Shown: positions 25,504-34,404, counted from the first letter of the stretch. The stretch is 64,000 bases of DNA from UBA4732 sp002404095 (GCA_036783645.1 DAIPWT010000018.1:6099-70098), one strand, 5' to 3'. Translations and numbers: made by a program. Notes: generated by a model from the letters alone, not told the origin.

Positions 25504-26508
25504 GTGAAATGGAACGTGATTACCGGAGCGACCGGGCTGCTCGGCAGCCATATCGCGGAACAACTTGTTCTCCACGGGGAGAAGGTCCGCGCCGTCGTTC
25601 GTCCTTCTGGCGATACGACGTTTCTCAAAACCCTCGGCGCCGAACTGGTCGTAGGCGACTTTAACGATCTGGATTTTCTTCAGCGCGCTTTGGGCGGCGC
25701 TGATGTGGTTTATCATTGCGCCGCCCGCGTCGGCGAATGGGGGCCGTGGCGGCAGTTTCAGGAACAAATCATTGACGTGGCTGCTCGCGTCTTTGACGCC
25801 TGCCGCATCGCGGGCGTCGGCCGTCTGTTGCACGTCAGCTCCATCAGCGTCTACGGCCACCCGCCCGATCGCGCGGACCTGTTTACCGAGGACGAGCCGA
25901 TCGGTCAAAACCTGTGGAGCTGGGACAATTACTGCCGGGCCAAGATTGCGGTCGAGGAATTGTGCCGCGCCTATCCGCGCGATTGGACGATGGTGCGGCC
26001 TAGCTGGATCTTTGGGCCGCGCGACCGCAATTCACTGCCGCGCTTCTTCAAGGCGCTGGCGGCCGGGCGCGTGGCCATCACCGGCCGCGGCGACAACCTG
26101 CTCAACGTTATCTATGCAGGCGACGTGGCGGAAGGGGCGATTTTGGCCGCGAACCAGCCTGACGCGGTCGGCAAAGCCTACAACCTCAGCAGTGATGGCG
26201 AGGCGACGCAACAGCAATTCCTCAACATGCTCACCGACGCCCTCGGCCAGCCGCGCATCTCGCGTCACGTTTCTTTTCGCGTGGCTTTCGCCGGCGCCTA
26301 TATCGGAGAGGTAATTGCTCGAATCATCCGCCTGCATCGTTCGCCGCACATTACTCGCTACGCCGTCGCCCTGATCGGCCGCTCGACGCGGTTCAGCAGC
26401 GAGCGGGCCAAGACGGAATTGGGCTGGCGAACTCATACGTCCATCGCGGAAGGGCTGAGCCGGACGCTGGAGGAGTATTACGGCCGCGAGAAGGCGAAGG
26501 CGGTTTAA
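25504..26508 (+). CDS. NAD-dependent epimerase/dehydratase family protein (3-beta-HSD-like)
   Basis: 334 residues from GTG 25504, preceded by AAGGGAGG. Extended SDR: nucleotide motif TGATGLLGSHIAEQL, HVSSISVYG with the catalytic Ser, YCRAK for YxxxK and VRPSWIFGPRD. Similar proteins act as 3-beta-hydroxysteroid dehydrogenase-type or OleD-like reductases of keto-acyl products. As the last gene of the desaturase/ketosynthase set it could reduce a beta-keto product. Sugar-nucleotide epimerase activity is an alternative. Confidence 0.85.
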   Translation: MKWNVITGATGLLGSHIAEQLVLHGEKVRAVVRPSGDTTFLKTLGAELVVGDFNDLDFLQRALGGADVVYHCAARVGEWGPWRQFQEQIIDVAARVFDACRIAGVGRLLHVSSISVYGHPPDRADLFTEDEPIGQNLWSWDNYCRAKIAVEELCRAYPRDWTMVRPSWIFGPRDRNSLPRFFKALAAGRVAITGRGDNLLNVIYAGDVAEGAILAANQPDAVGKAYNLSSDGEATQQQFLNMLTDALGQPRISRHVSFRVAFAGAYIGEVIARIIRLHRSPHITRYAVALIGRSTRFSSERAKTELGWRTHTSIAEGLSRTLEEYYGREKAKAV

Positions 26509-26524
26509 GGCGAGCCGGGTCGCG

Positions 26525-27133
26525 TCAGCGCCCGGAGTTGGCCGCATCTCGCAACGCGGCTTCATATTCTTCCGGTGTGTTGAGATTGCGCAGCGACTCA
26601 AACATCGGGTCCACATCGGCCAATTCCGCAGCTTCGACGACGCGCGTGGGTACGGCGCTGAAAAGGAAGAAGGGTCGCAGCCGGTGCTCGGCCAGCAGCC
26701 GGGCCACGGCATCCGCAACCTCCAAGCGATAGACGGCGGCCAAGGGATGGTGATAGCCGCCGACGCACGGAACGCAAATCATCGCGTCACCCAGCAAGTC
26801 GATGAGGCGCCGCACGAAGGCGGGCCGTAGGAATGGGGCGTCGCATGATGACAAATAGATCGCATCCACTTGGCCGCGCAATGCGTTTAGCCCCGCGGCG
26901 AGTCCCTGAAGAGGCCCGCGGCCTTCCTTTTCGTCGCGGACGATGGCGATGTTTTCGGGCAACGGCGGTACGTCTTGACCCAGAGCGGCCACGACGGCGA
27001 CGGGATCGACGGCTTCTCCCAGCAGGCGCACGACGCGGGGCAGCATGACCTCGGCGCCGAATGGCAGCCATGCTTTCGGCCGGCCCATACGGCTGCTACG
27101 GCCGCCGCATAGGACGACGCCGCCGACTTTCAT
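26525..27133 (-). CDS. mobA: Molybdenum cofactor guanylyltransferase-like nucleotidyltransferase
   Basis: 202 residues from the ATG at 27133 (AGGGAA upstream). GGVVLCGGRSSRMGRPKAWL is the nucleotidyltransferase glycine-rich and Lys motif, and IYLSSCDAPFLRP the metal-binding region of MobA-like proteins. MobA transfers GMP from GTP to Mo-molybdopterin. A related MobA-like transferase such as MocA cannot be excluded. It ends 16 bp from the convergent reductase gene. No other Mo-cofactor genes are in the window. Confidence 0.8.
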   Translation of the reverse strand: MKVGGVVLCGGRSSRMGRPKAWLPFGAEVMLPRVVRLLGEAVDPVAVVAALGQDVPPLPENIAIVRDEKEGRGPLQGLAAGLNALRGQVDAIYLSSCDAPFLRPAFVRRLIDLLGDAMICVPCVGGYHHPLAAVYRLEVADAVARLLAEHRLRPFFLFSAVPTRVVEAAELADVDPMFESLRNLNTPEEYEAALRDAANSGR

Positions 27134-27175
27134 TGAGTTTCCCTGTTTCGTTTCCACCGCCCGCCACTGCGCGTT

Positions 27176-27466
27176 TCAGGACACTCTTTTCTGTTTGAGC
27201 GACTTCCGGGCCTTGGAATGGAGCAGGGCTAGTAGGTGGCCCGCCTTGACGTAGCTCTGCAACTCCTCCTGCTCTTCGGGCGATAACTCCCCTTCCTGAT
27301 TTCGCGTCGCCAGATCGCTCATGCGAGCCTGGTCCGCCTCCTCGAATCCAAGGGTCAGGACATGGCGAGCTAGTTCCCGCGAAAGGCCGCCGGACTCGAC
27401 CTTGATTAGCCGCGCGAAGATGGCGATTTCGCTTATTCGGGACTTGGCGGCTTGGATCCCTGGCAT
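27176..27466 (-). CDS. Conserved small helical protein
   Basis: 96 residues, probably all alpha-helical and charged, with LSPEEQEELQSYVKAGHLLALLHSKARKSL at the C-terminal half quoted here only by its ends (LSPEEQ and ALLHSKARKSL). I recognise this short sequence type from planctomycete genomes without a known function; the size and helical content are antitoxin-like, but no toxin gene is adjacent. It is 42 bp upstream of mobA on the same strand. Confidence 0.55.
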   Translation of the reverse strand: MPGIQAAKSRISEIAIFARLIKVESGGLSRELARHVLTLGFEEADQARMSDLATRNQEGELSPEEQEELQSYVKAGHLLALLHSKARKSLKQKRVS

Positions 27467-27585
27467 GAAATCCCCTCAAAGCGATTCGTCTTCGGTCCGT
27501 ACAGGCCCGGCCAGGAAACTCGGAGCTATGAACCAGTGTAGCCCCATTCAAACCTTTGGCCTAGCACACTTCCATCGGCGGAACA

Positions 27586-27620
27586 GCCCTCGTTCCCAAA
27601 CAGGAGTTTGGGCACGAGGG
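27586..27620. repeat. Short palindrome (CCCTCGTTCCCAAAC family)
   Basis: GCCCTCGTTCCCAAAC (27586-27601) and GTTTGGGCACGAGGGG (27605-27620) form a hairpin with one mismatch. It lies between cysK and the small helical protein gene. Confidence 0.8.
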
Positions 27621-27657
27621 GCAAGGCGCGGCCGGTTCGCCGGCGTCCCGCCACAAC

Positions 27658-28623
27658 CTATTCCGGATAAAGCGCCGTGCTCAAGTAGCGTTCACCAAGG
27701 TCCGGCAGCACGACCACGATGAGTTTGCCGGCGTTCTCCGGCCGCTTCGCCACCTCCACGGCGGCCACGACGGCGGCGCCGCAGCTGATGCCGCCGAGGA
27801 TGCCTTCCTCCCGCGCCATCCGCCGGGTCATCTTGAAGGAGTCGTCGTCCGTTACCTGGACCACCTCGTCGATAATGTTCACGTTGAGAACGCTGGGGAT
27901 GAAGCCGGCGCCGAGTCCCTGAATCTTGTGCTTGCCGGGCTTCAGCTCCTCGCCCTTCATCTTTTGCGTGATGACCGGGCTGGTCACCGGCTCGACCGCG
28001 ATGGCTTTGAACGACGGCTTGCGCTGCTTGATGACCTCGGCTACGCCGGTAATGGTGCCGCCGGTGCCGACGCCGGACACCAGAATATCCACCTTGCCGT
28101 CGGTGTCGCGCCAAATCTCTTCGGCCGTGGTCTGACGGTGGACCTCCGGATTGGCCGGGTTGTCGAACTGCTGTGGCATGAACGAATTCGGCGTCGTCTT
28201 GAGCAGTTCCTTGGCTTTTTCGATGGCGCCGTTCATGCCCTTTTCGCCCGGCGTCAACACCACCTCGGCGCCGAACGCCTTGAGCAGTCGGCGACGTTCC
28301 AGACTCATCGTATCCGGTAAGGTGACGATGAGTTTATAGCCGCGCGCGGCGCAGGTGAAGGCCAAGCCGATGCCGGTGTTGCCGCTGGTCGGCTCGATGA
28401 TGGTGGTGCCCGGTTTGATTTTGCCGTCGCGTTCGCCGGCCGTTATCATGGCGACGCCGATGCGGTCTTTGACGGACCATTGGGGATTAAAGCTCTCCAT
28501 TTTGGCGACAACCGTCGCCTTGGCGTCGCCGACCACGCGGCGCAGGCGGACCAGCGGCGTGGCGCCGATGGTTTGGGTAACGTCGTCGTAAATACGGCCG
28601 CGAAAGGTTGGCTCCTGGCTCAT
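27658..28623 (-). CDS. cysK: Cysteine synthase A
   Basis: 321 residues. PLP-binding Lys in ESFNPQWSVKDRIGVAMI, the substrate loop TSGNTGIGLAF, the phosphate-binding glycines VSGVGTGGTITG and PQQFDNPANPEVH identify O-acetylserine sulfhydrylase. It makes cysteine from O-acetylserine and sulfide in the cytoplasm. Length is standard. Upstream GGAGCA precedes the ATG. Transcribed alone. Confidence 0.95.
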   Translation of the reverse strand: MSQEPTFRGRIYDDVTQTIGATPLVRLRRVVGDAKATVVAKMESFNPQWSVKDRIGVAMITAGERDGKIKPGTTIIEPTSGNTGIGLAFTCAARGYKLIVTLPDTMSLERRRLLKAFGAEVVLTPGEKGMNGAIEKAKELLKTTPNSFMPQQFDNPANPEVHRQTTAEEIWRDTDGKVDILVSGVGTGGTITGVAEVIKQRKPSFKAIAVEPVTSPVITQKMKGEELKPGKHKIQGLGAGFIPSVLNVNIIDEVVQVTDDDSFKMTRRMAREEGILGGISCGAAVVAAVEVAKRPENAGKLIVVVLPDLGERYLSTALYPE

Positions 28624-28775
28624 GGTTTGCTCCTTGTCCTGGGTCCGTGAAAAGCGAACGGTCGATTGCTGGACGGCGAATCGCTGCCGCGATTATCCTA
28701 TTACTTGCAGGGTACGCCGCAAGAGAATCGCGCGGCGGTTAGGCGAAACCGAATACGCGACAAAAGGAGGGCATA

Positions 28776-29141
28776 ATGCCAACGCTGATCGAAGGGCCGA
28801 CCCGCATGGAAGCAGCGGGAAGCAAGCCGAAGTTGATCGACGAATACGTCGGCCACGCCAGCAGCGGCGACGGCGCGGTGAGCGTCGCCCACATGCGCAG
28901 TCCCGGCGGTTGGGTTGAGCCGGGCCAGGCGCCCGAGTTCGACGAGTTCACCGTGGTGCTCCGCGGTTTACTGCGCGTGGAGTATCACGGCGGCGCCCTG
29001 GACGTGCGCGCCGGTCAGGCCGTGATCACGCGCCGCGGCGAATGGGTGCGCTACTCGACGCCGGAACCGGACGGGGCCGAGTACATAGCGGTATGCCAGC
29101 CAGCCTTCTCACCGGAGACGGTCCATCGCGAGCGGGAATAA
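28776..29141 (+). CDS. Cupin-domain protein
   Basis: 121 residues with AAAGGAGG upstream of the ATG. A single cupin barrel: GGWVEPGQAPEFDEFTVVLRG and DVRAGQAVITRRGEWVRYSTP match the two cupin motifs, with Glu/Asp and few His ligands, so the metal site is atypical. Ethanolamine-utilisation-type and sugar-binding cupins look like this. Function unknown. It ends 30 bp from the convergent nitrilase-like gene. Confidence 0.75.
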   Translation: MPTLIEGPTRMEAAGSKPKLIDEYVGHASSGDGAVSVAHMRSPGGWVEPGQAPEFDEFTVVLRGLLRVEYHGGALDVRAGQAVITRRGEWVRYSTPEPDGAEYIAVCQPAFSPETVHRERE

Positions 29142-29170
29142 CAGCCACTAATAACAGCCGGAAAGACGGA

Positions 29171-30598
29171 TTAGTCGACCTTGGCCGCGGCGATTACCGG
29201 CCGATGCCGGGGAATCTCGGCTTTGAAATCGCCGAGGCTGGGCCATTTTATGCGTCGGTCCAGGTCCACTTCCGTCACCGCCACCGTGCCCCAATCCTTG
29301 GCCTGCGCGATGATCTCGCCGGTGTGATCGAAGACGGCCGACGGCATCCAATTCAGTGCCACGTCGGAGTACGTGCTGCTCACTACATAGACGTGATTCT
29401 CACAAGCCCGAGCGCGGGCCAACAGCGGGTTACAGCCCCACACCGGCCAGGCGATCACCTCGGCGCCGTTGTTCGTTAGTTCGCGCGCGACTTCCGGGAA
29501 GAAGCCGTCGTAGCAAACCATCAGACCCACCTTGCCGAACCGTGTCGGAAAAACGGGGTACTCCGAACCCGGCGCGACTCCGCCTTCGACCTCGCTGCGA
29601 GGCAGGCAGGTCTTGCGGTACTTGCCGATCACCTTCCCGTCGGGGCCGATGAGCACCGCGACGTTGTAAATGAGATGGCCGTCGCGTTCCAGCAGACCGG
29701 GCACGAGATAGAGGTTGTGCTTTTTCGCCAGCTGGCCGAAATACTCCGTGGACGGGCCGGGGATTGGCTCCGCCACTTCGTCGTACTTCTTGCCCAGGCC
29801 GACGTAAGTAAGCGTTTCGCCGAGGACCACCAGGTCGGCCTTCCGCCGTGCGGCTTCGGCAATAAGCGGCTCGTACTGACGGCAATTGTCCTGAGGCGTC
29901 TTGCCGCCTGAGGGTGTGAAGTGGACGGTCGCCAGCCGCACCGTGCGCGGCGCCGGCGGGTTGGCCTCGGCTAGCGACACGCTGTCCCACCTCACTTGGC
30001 CGCCGGGAGATGGCCAACGAAGGTGCAGTTCAATGATGGCTTGTGTCGCCTTGGCGGGCGCCTGGTAAACGTCTGTTACTTCGGTCCAGCCCTGTTTGTC
30101 GATCTTGCGCGTCGTGGGAAATTCCGTTTCGGCGTCGGCGGTGTAGCCGCGTAGGTATTCGGTAACCATCTGCTTATCCAGGGCAACCTTCGCGCCTTGC
30201 TCGTCCCGCCAATGAATCTCGGCCACGACGCTCCGCCGCGGCAAGGCCACGCCCTTCGCCAAGAACCTCGCCTCGAAGCGGTAGTGCTTGCCGCCGGTGA
30301 TGGGGAAGGTTTTCTTCCAGCAGCCATCGAGACCCTCGCGGAGGTCGGCGTTAATGAGGAAGCATCCGTTGCCGTCCGGCCCGCCCTTGGCTTCGTAGGC
30401 GAAGTCGGGCCGGATTTCGTCGCGCGGTGCGGCGGTCGTCCAACCGTCGGGGGCCGTATCGGGAGTGCGCGGCGCGTCGGCGGCAACACCCAGCCAACTC
30501 CAGGCAAGCAAAGACATGCCGGCCAGAGCGGTTATCAGAAAGGCGATGCCGAGTCGGTAACCGGATTTACTCAAGAGCATCATCGAAAGGCTCTCCAT
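29171..30598 (-). CDS. Carbon-nitrogen hydrolase (nitrilase superfamily), membrane-anchored
   Basis: 475 residues from the ATG at 30598. The Glu-Lys-Cys triad is present: E in VVLGETLTYVG, K in YRKTCLPRSEVE and C in LMVCYDGFFPEVAR. An N-terminal hydrophobic helix (LGIAFLITALAGMSLLAWSW) exports or anchors it, followed by a beta-rich domain of about 180 residues resembling a carbohydrate-binding fold (RFEARFLAKG, WRDEQGAKVALD). Amide or nitrile hydrolysis outside the cytoplasm is likely; the substrate is unknown. Confidence 0.87.
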   Translation of the reverse strand: MESLSMMLLSKSGYRLGIAFLITALAGMSLLAWSWLGVAADAPRTPDTAPDGWTTAAPRDEIRPDFAYEAKGGPDGNGCFLINADLREGLDGCWKKTFPITGGKHYRFEARFLAKGVALPRRSVVAEIHWRDEQGAKVALDKQMVTEYLRGYTADAETEFPTTRKIDKQGWTEVTDVYQAPAKATQAIIELHLRWPSPGGQVRWDSVSLAEANPPAPRTVRLATVHFTPSGGKTPQDNCRQYEPLIAEAARRKADLVVLGETLTYVGLGKKYDEVAEPIPGPSTEYFGQLAKKHNLYLVPGLLERDGHLIYNVAVLIGPDGKVIGKYRKTCLPRSEVEGGVAPGSEYPVFPTRFGKVGLMVCYDGFFPEVARELTNNGAEVIAWPVWGCNPLLARARACENHVYVVSSTYSDVALNWMPSAVFDHTGEIIAQAKDWGTVAVTEVDLDRRIKWPSLGDFKAEIPRHRPVIAAAKVD

Positions 30599-30739
30599 GC
30601 AGGCGATGCGAGACTTTTCCACCTTACGCTTGGCCAGGCGGACTCGCAAGGAGTTATTCCATGCGTCGTGCAGAATGCTTTTCCTTGCTTCGGGCCGGCA
30701 TTCGGGTATATCACGAAGAAGGTTTGATACTATGACGAG

Positions 30740-31180
30740 GTGCGGATCGTGACCACCAGGGCCGAATGGCAAAAGCTCGCGGAAGACCGCATTCTGGACG
30801 CGCAAGCCCACTTGGCGCCGGGAGTCGGCCGGTGGTCCGCCGCCTACTATCTGGTCGGATACGCCGTGGAATGCGGGCTAAAGTCATGCGTCCTGGCCCG
30901 CGTCGCGGCGCAACCGGGAGTGATCTATGAGGAAAGGAAGTTCGCCCAAGACCTGTGGACCCACGACATCGAAAAACTTGTCGGGTTGGCCGGACTGGAA
31001 ACGGATCGTGATACGGATGCAGCGGCAAATCCCGCCCTTTCCGACAATTGGAGGACGGTCAAGAAATGGAATGAGCAGGCCCGGTATTTGCAGAAAACTC
31101 AGGCGGAAGCGGAAATCCTCTTCGAGGCGGTTGCCCATCCAATTAACGGGGTGATGCGATGGATCAGAATCCACTGGTGA
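30740..31180 (+). CDS. HEPN-domain protein
   Basis: 146 residues from GTG 30740 (a second GTG at 30749 is possible). SAAYYLVGYAVECGLKSCVL is the helix-2 signature of HEPN proteins. No clear R-x4-6-H RNase motif is seen; the nearest is Arg-x8-His in ERKFAQDLWTHD. Its end overlaps the next gene by 22 bp, so the two are translationally coupled. HEPN proteins often belong to toxin-antitoxin or defence modules, usually with a nucleotidyltransferase; that partner is absent here. Confidence 0.8.
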   Translation: MRIVTTRAEWQKLAEDRILDAQAHLAPGVGRWSAAYYLVGYAVECGLKSCVLARVAAQPGVIYEERKFAQDLWTHDIEKLVGLAGLETDRDTDAAANPALSDNWRTVKKWNEQARYLQKTQAEAEILFEAVAHPINGVMRWIRIHW

Positions 31181-31554
31181 TAGACGAGATCGAAGCGGGT
31201 AAGGAGCTTATCCAGCGTTTGAACGATCGTTTTCCCGTGATCGCGGCTTGCTGGCTGCGAGATGACTCGGGAGGCGGTCGGAATCTTTATATTGCCCTTG
31301 ATGAATTGACGCGGCCCAAAGAGGTTTTAGCTAATGCCGAGGTACGCCGAATCGCGGACGAGGTGAAGGACCACTACATCGACCCTTTCTGGGTGAGCAT
31401 CATTGAGCCGACGCACCCCATCGCGAAAGCCGTCACGGAGATTTACCGACGCTTCCCCGGCCGTAGACCCCCCTCGCGCTCCAATGAGTACGGCTTCGGC
31501 GGCGTCGGCGTGGCGGAGCTATACATCTATCCTCCCCTTCCTAAGAAGCCGTAG
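31159..31554 (+). CDS. Hypothetical protein coupled to the HEPN gene
   Basis: 131 residues. No nucleotidyltransferase GSxxxG motif. Features visible are FPVIAACWLRDDSGGGRNLY and YIDPFWVSIIEPTHPIAK, resembling a mixed alpha/beta domain. The overlap with the HEPN gene suggests a two-gene module in which this could be the partner or antidote; that is inference only. Confidence 0.65.
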   Translation: MDQNPLVIDEIEAGKELIQRLNDRFPVIAACWLRDDSGGGRNLYIALDELTRPKEVLANAEVRRIADEVKDHYIDPFWVSIIEPTHPIAKAVTEIYRRFPGRRPPSRSNEYGFGGVGVAELYIYPPLPKKP

Positions 31555-31597
31555 GCGGTTTCCCTGCCGCCTTCCTCGCTTACACACCGAGGATGCC

Positions 31598-32473
31598 ATG
31601 AAACGATTCCTGATTTTCGGCCTCAGTCTGTTCGTCACGGCCCTGCCGGTTCGGGGCGAGGCACCCGAGAGACAAAAGGCCGCCGTCGCCTATCTCCAAA
31701 AGCTCCAACAGAAGGACGGCGGTTTCGCTCCGTCCGTGGACCTGCCGAAGTCCAGCCTGCGGGCGACCAGCGCCGCCGTGAAGGCTCTAAATCACTTCGG
31801 CGGCGAAATCCCCGACAAGGCCGCCTGTGCCGACTTCGTGAAGAGTTGCTTCGGCAAGGAAAGCGGCGGTTTTGCCGACCAGCCCAGCGGTAAACCCAAC
31901 GTCGAAGTCACCGCCGTCGGCGTTATGGTCGTGGCCGAGCTGAAGCTGACGGCCGAGCCGTATGAGGCGCGCGTCGCCAAGTATCTCGACGAAAACGTCA
32001 AGACGTTCGAGGAGATTCGCATCGTGGCGGCCGCCTTCGAGGCGATGGGCAAGCGGCCGGCCCAGGCGGACGCCTGGCTAAAACAGATCGCCGAACTCCG
32101 CAATGAGGATGGAACCTTCGGCAAGGGCGACGGCGCCGCCCGCGACACCGGAGGCGCCGTCGCGGCCGTGATTCGGCTCGGCGGCAAGGTCGAGCATCCA
32201 GACGCCGTACTCCAAGCAATGAAGTCCGGCCAGCGCCCCGACGGCGGTTTCGGTATGCAGGATTCCCCTTTGTCGGACCTGGGGACGAGTTATCGCGTGA
32301 TGCGTTCCCTCCACATGCTCCAATCGCGGCCGGAAGATGTAGATCGACTAAGGGCGTTCCTCGATTCTTGCCACAACGCCGACGGCGGCTACGGCGTCGC
32401 CAAGGGCAAGCCGTCGAGCGCTTCGGGGACTTATTACGTCTCCAGTATCCTTCATTGGATCGACGAGAAGTGA
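31598..32473 (+). CDS. Secreted prenyltransferase/squalene-cyclase-fold repeat protein
   Basis: 291 residues from the ATG at 31598. Signal peptide FLIFGLSLFVTALPVRG, then repeated alpha-hairpins with the QKDGGFA, NEDGTFGKGDG, RPDGGFGMQ and NADGGYGVA motifs of the alpha6-alpha6 toroid family that includes squalene-hopene cyclase, GGTase beta subunits and complement-like domains. No DxDD cyclase motif is seen, and an exported location argues against terpene cyclisation. The folK fusion gene starts 4 bp downstream. Confidence 0.8.
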   Translation: MKRFLIFGLSLFVTALPVRGEAPERQKAAVAYLQKLQQKDGGFAPSVDLPKSSLRATSAAVKALNHFGGEIPDKAACADFVKSCFGKESGGFADQPSGKPNVEVTAVGVMVVAELKLTAEPYEARVAKYLDENVKTFEEIRIVAAAFEAMGKRPAQADAWLKQIAELRNEDGTFGKGDGAARDTGGAVAAVIRLGGKVEHPDAVLQAMKSGQRPDGGFGMQDSPLSDLGTSYRVMRSLHMLQSRPEDVDRLRAFLDSCHNADGGYGVAKGKPSSASGTYYVSSILHWIDEK

Positions 32474-32477
32474 GCGC

Positions 32478-33722
32478 ATGGCCGCGACCGTCTATATCGC
32501 GCTCGGCAGTAATCTCGGCGACCGCCGCGATTTCCTCGACCGCGCACTTGCCGATTTGCGCGGCCGGCCGGGTGTGGAAGTGACGCGCGTTTCTTCGGTA
32601 TACGAGACGGCGCCAGTCGGCGGGCCGGCGGGACAGGAGCCGTATCTCAACGCCGTGGCCGAATTGCGCACCACATTGGCGCCGGCTGCCGTTCTACAAC
32701 TCCTGCTGGACGTGGAAAGCCGCTTGGGCCGCGTACGCGCGGAGCGCGACGGCCCACGAACGATTGACCTCGACCTACTGCTTTACGATGACGTGGTGCG
32801 CGACGATACCAAGTTGATGCTGCCGCATCCACGGCTGCACCAGCGCCTGTTTGTTTTGCAGCCGCTTGCCGAGATCGCGCCCGGACTGATCCATCCCCTA
32901 TTAAAGCGCACCATCGCCGACCTTCTCGGTGATCTGCTTCAACTGCGGCCTTTCGGCGTCTCGCCTGGGCGGGAGTTGACCGGATTACGCGCGCTGGTGA
33001 CTGGCTCGACCAGCGGCATCGGCCTGGCCGTCGCCTTGGAACTGGCGTCGGCCGGCGCCGACGTGATCGTCCACGGGCGGCGCTCGCTGGAGGCGGCGGA
33101 AGAAACCGCCTCGCAAGTGCGCGGGGCCGGCGGACGCAGCGCCGTTCTCCTGGCGGACCTACGCGACCGCGCGGAATGTCAACGCCTTGCCGACAACGCC
33201 TGGGAAGTGTGGAAAGGATTGGACGTCTGCGTGAACAACGCTGGCACCGACACCCTGACGGGCGAGGCGGCGAGTTGGCCGTTCGAGCGCAAACTTCAGG
33301 AACTGCTGGCGGTGGACGTGACGGCGACGATGCTATTATCGCGGGCGGTGGGCCGGCGCATGAAGGAGTCGGGCGGCGGCGTCGTGATAAATATGGGTTG
33401 GGATCAGGCCGACGTCGGCATGGAATCTGACAGCGGCGAACTGTTCGCGGCGGCCAAAGGCGCCGTCATGGCCTTCAGCAAATCCTTGGCGCTGAGCCTG
33501 GCGCCGGAGGTGCGCGTTCACTGCCTGGCGCCGGGTTGGATTCGCACTTCATGGGGTCATAAGGCGTCGGAAGCGTGGCAAGACCGTGTGATGCGCGAAA
33601 CGCCTTTGCGGCGCTGGGGCTTACCGGAGGACGTGGCGGCTACGGCGCGATGGTTGGCGTCGCCGGCGGCGCGCTATCTCACCGGGCAGGTGATCCGTGT
33701 AAATGGCGGGGCGGTGCGTTGA
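32478..33722 (+). CDS. folK: FolK-SDR fusion protein (HPPK plus short-chain dehydrogenase)
   Basis: 414 residues. Residues 1-155 are dihydropteridine pyrophosphokinase: YIALGSNLGDRR, VYETAPVG and the HPPK signature GPRTIDLDLLLYDD. Residues 165-414 are a short-chain dehydrogenase with TGSTSGIG, VNNAGTD and the LTGQVIRVNGG tail. At the catalytic YxxxK the sequence is LFAAAKGAV, so Tyr is Phe323 with Lys327 kept, and the usual preceding Ser region reads NMGWDQADV. The pairing suggests a folate or pteridine reduction step fused to HPPK, as FolM-type SDRs reduce pteridines, but the missing Tyr leaves activity open. Confidence 0.9.
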   Translation: MAATVYIALGSNLGDRRDFLDRALADLRGRPGVEVTRVSSVYETAPVGGPAGQEPYLNAVAELRTTLAPAAVLQLLLDVESRLGRVRAERDGPRTIDLDLLLYDDVVRDDTKLMLPHPRLHQRLFVLQPLAEIAPGLIHPLLKRTIADLLGDLLQLRPFGVSPGRELTGLRALVTGSTSGIGLAVALELASAGADVIVHGRRSLEAAEETASQVRGAGGRSAVLLADLRDRAECQRLADNAWEVWKGLDVCVNNAGTDTLTGEAASWPFERKLQELLAVDVTATMLLSRAVGRRMKESGGGVVINMGWDQADVGMESDSGELFAAAKGAVMAFSKSLALSLAPEVRVHCLAPGWIRTSWGHKASEAWQDRVMRETPLRRWGLPEDVAATARWLASPAARYLTGQVIRVNGGAVR

Positions 33723-33729
33723 GAGATGA

Positions 33730-34134
33730 TTAGCATTGCGGGTCGAAGCGGGCGGCGAGTCGGCGGCTGTTGATGTCGAGGGCTTCAAGGATTTTCAGGA
33801 CTGGGTCGATGGGCATTCCCCAACGCTGCGCCCAACAGATTACGTCGAGGTTTTCCTGACCGGCTTTGAGACGGTCGAGGATGCGGTCGAGGAGGAGGGT
33901 GTTTTCGACAAATTTGCGTTGGAGGAGGCCGAAGTCGCCGCGGTCGAGTTCGACCCAGAATCGTTTGCCCTGCAGGTGTTCCAGCCACCGCGCCCGCAGA
34001 TACCCCCACCAGTGACACTGGACCCAGCGGCGGATGGCGGTTTCCCCTAGGTCGAAGCCGGCCTTCTCGCTTTCGATCCACTTGAAACGGAGCGCCTCCT
34101 GTTCCCCATCGACGAAGACGCTAGACGTATCCAT
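33730..34134 (-). CDS. Conserved hypothetical protein (planctomycete type)
   Basis: 134 residues rich in Trp and Arg: FKWIESEKAGFDLGE, HWWGYLRARWLEHLQGKR and WVELDRGDFGLLQ. The first half resembles other short planctomycete proteins I know only as hypothetical. No signal peptide or known domain. Convergent with the folK fusion, 7 bp apart. The following 34135-34404 holds no recognised gene. Confidence 0.6.
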   Translation of the reverse strand: MDTSSVFVDGEQEALRFKWIESEKAGFDLGETAIRRWVQCHWWGYLRARWLEHLQGKRFWVELDRGDFGLLQRKFVENTLLLDRILDRLKAGQENLDVICWAQRWGMPIDPVLKILEALDINSRRLAARFDPQC

Positions 34135-34404
34135 GGGAAGACCCCTCCACCCTACTGTCGCGTTCCGAACGGCCGCGCCCCGTTGTCAGCGGGGAGACGG
34201 GCACCGTTGCACCGCATAATTGATCCTACCGTCACTTCTTAAAACGTGCAAGTCAGCCTGGCCTACGTTAAGGACCGACACAGCTGCGCGCGCCGGTCTT
34301 CGGCGGCGAAAAGCTGAGGGCCGGCAGGCGCGGCAAGCGCCAAATCACCGGCTTTCCTATTCCTCCCATTTACCCAAAACCGCGAGAAACCCGTGTTGGC
34401 GCCG

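Noticed and set aside
31403..31597. N-terminal extension of the prenyltransferase-fold protein
   Set aside because: This part overlaps the preceding gene in another frame, and a signal peptide begins at the ATG at 31598.
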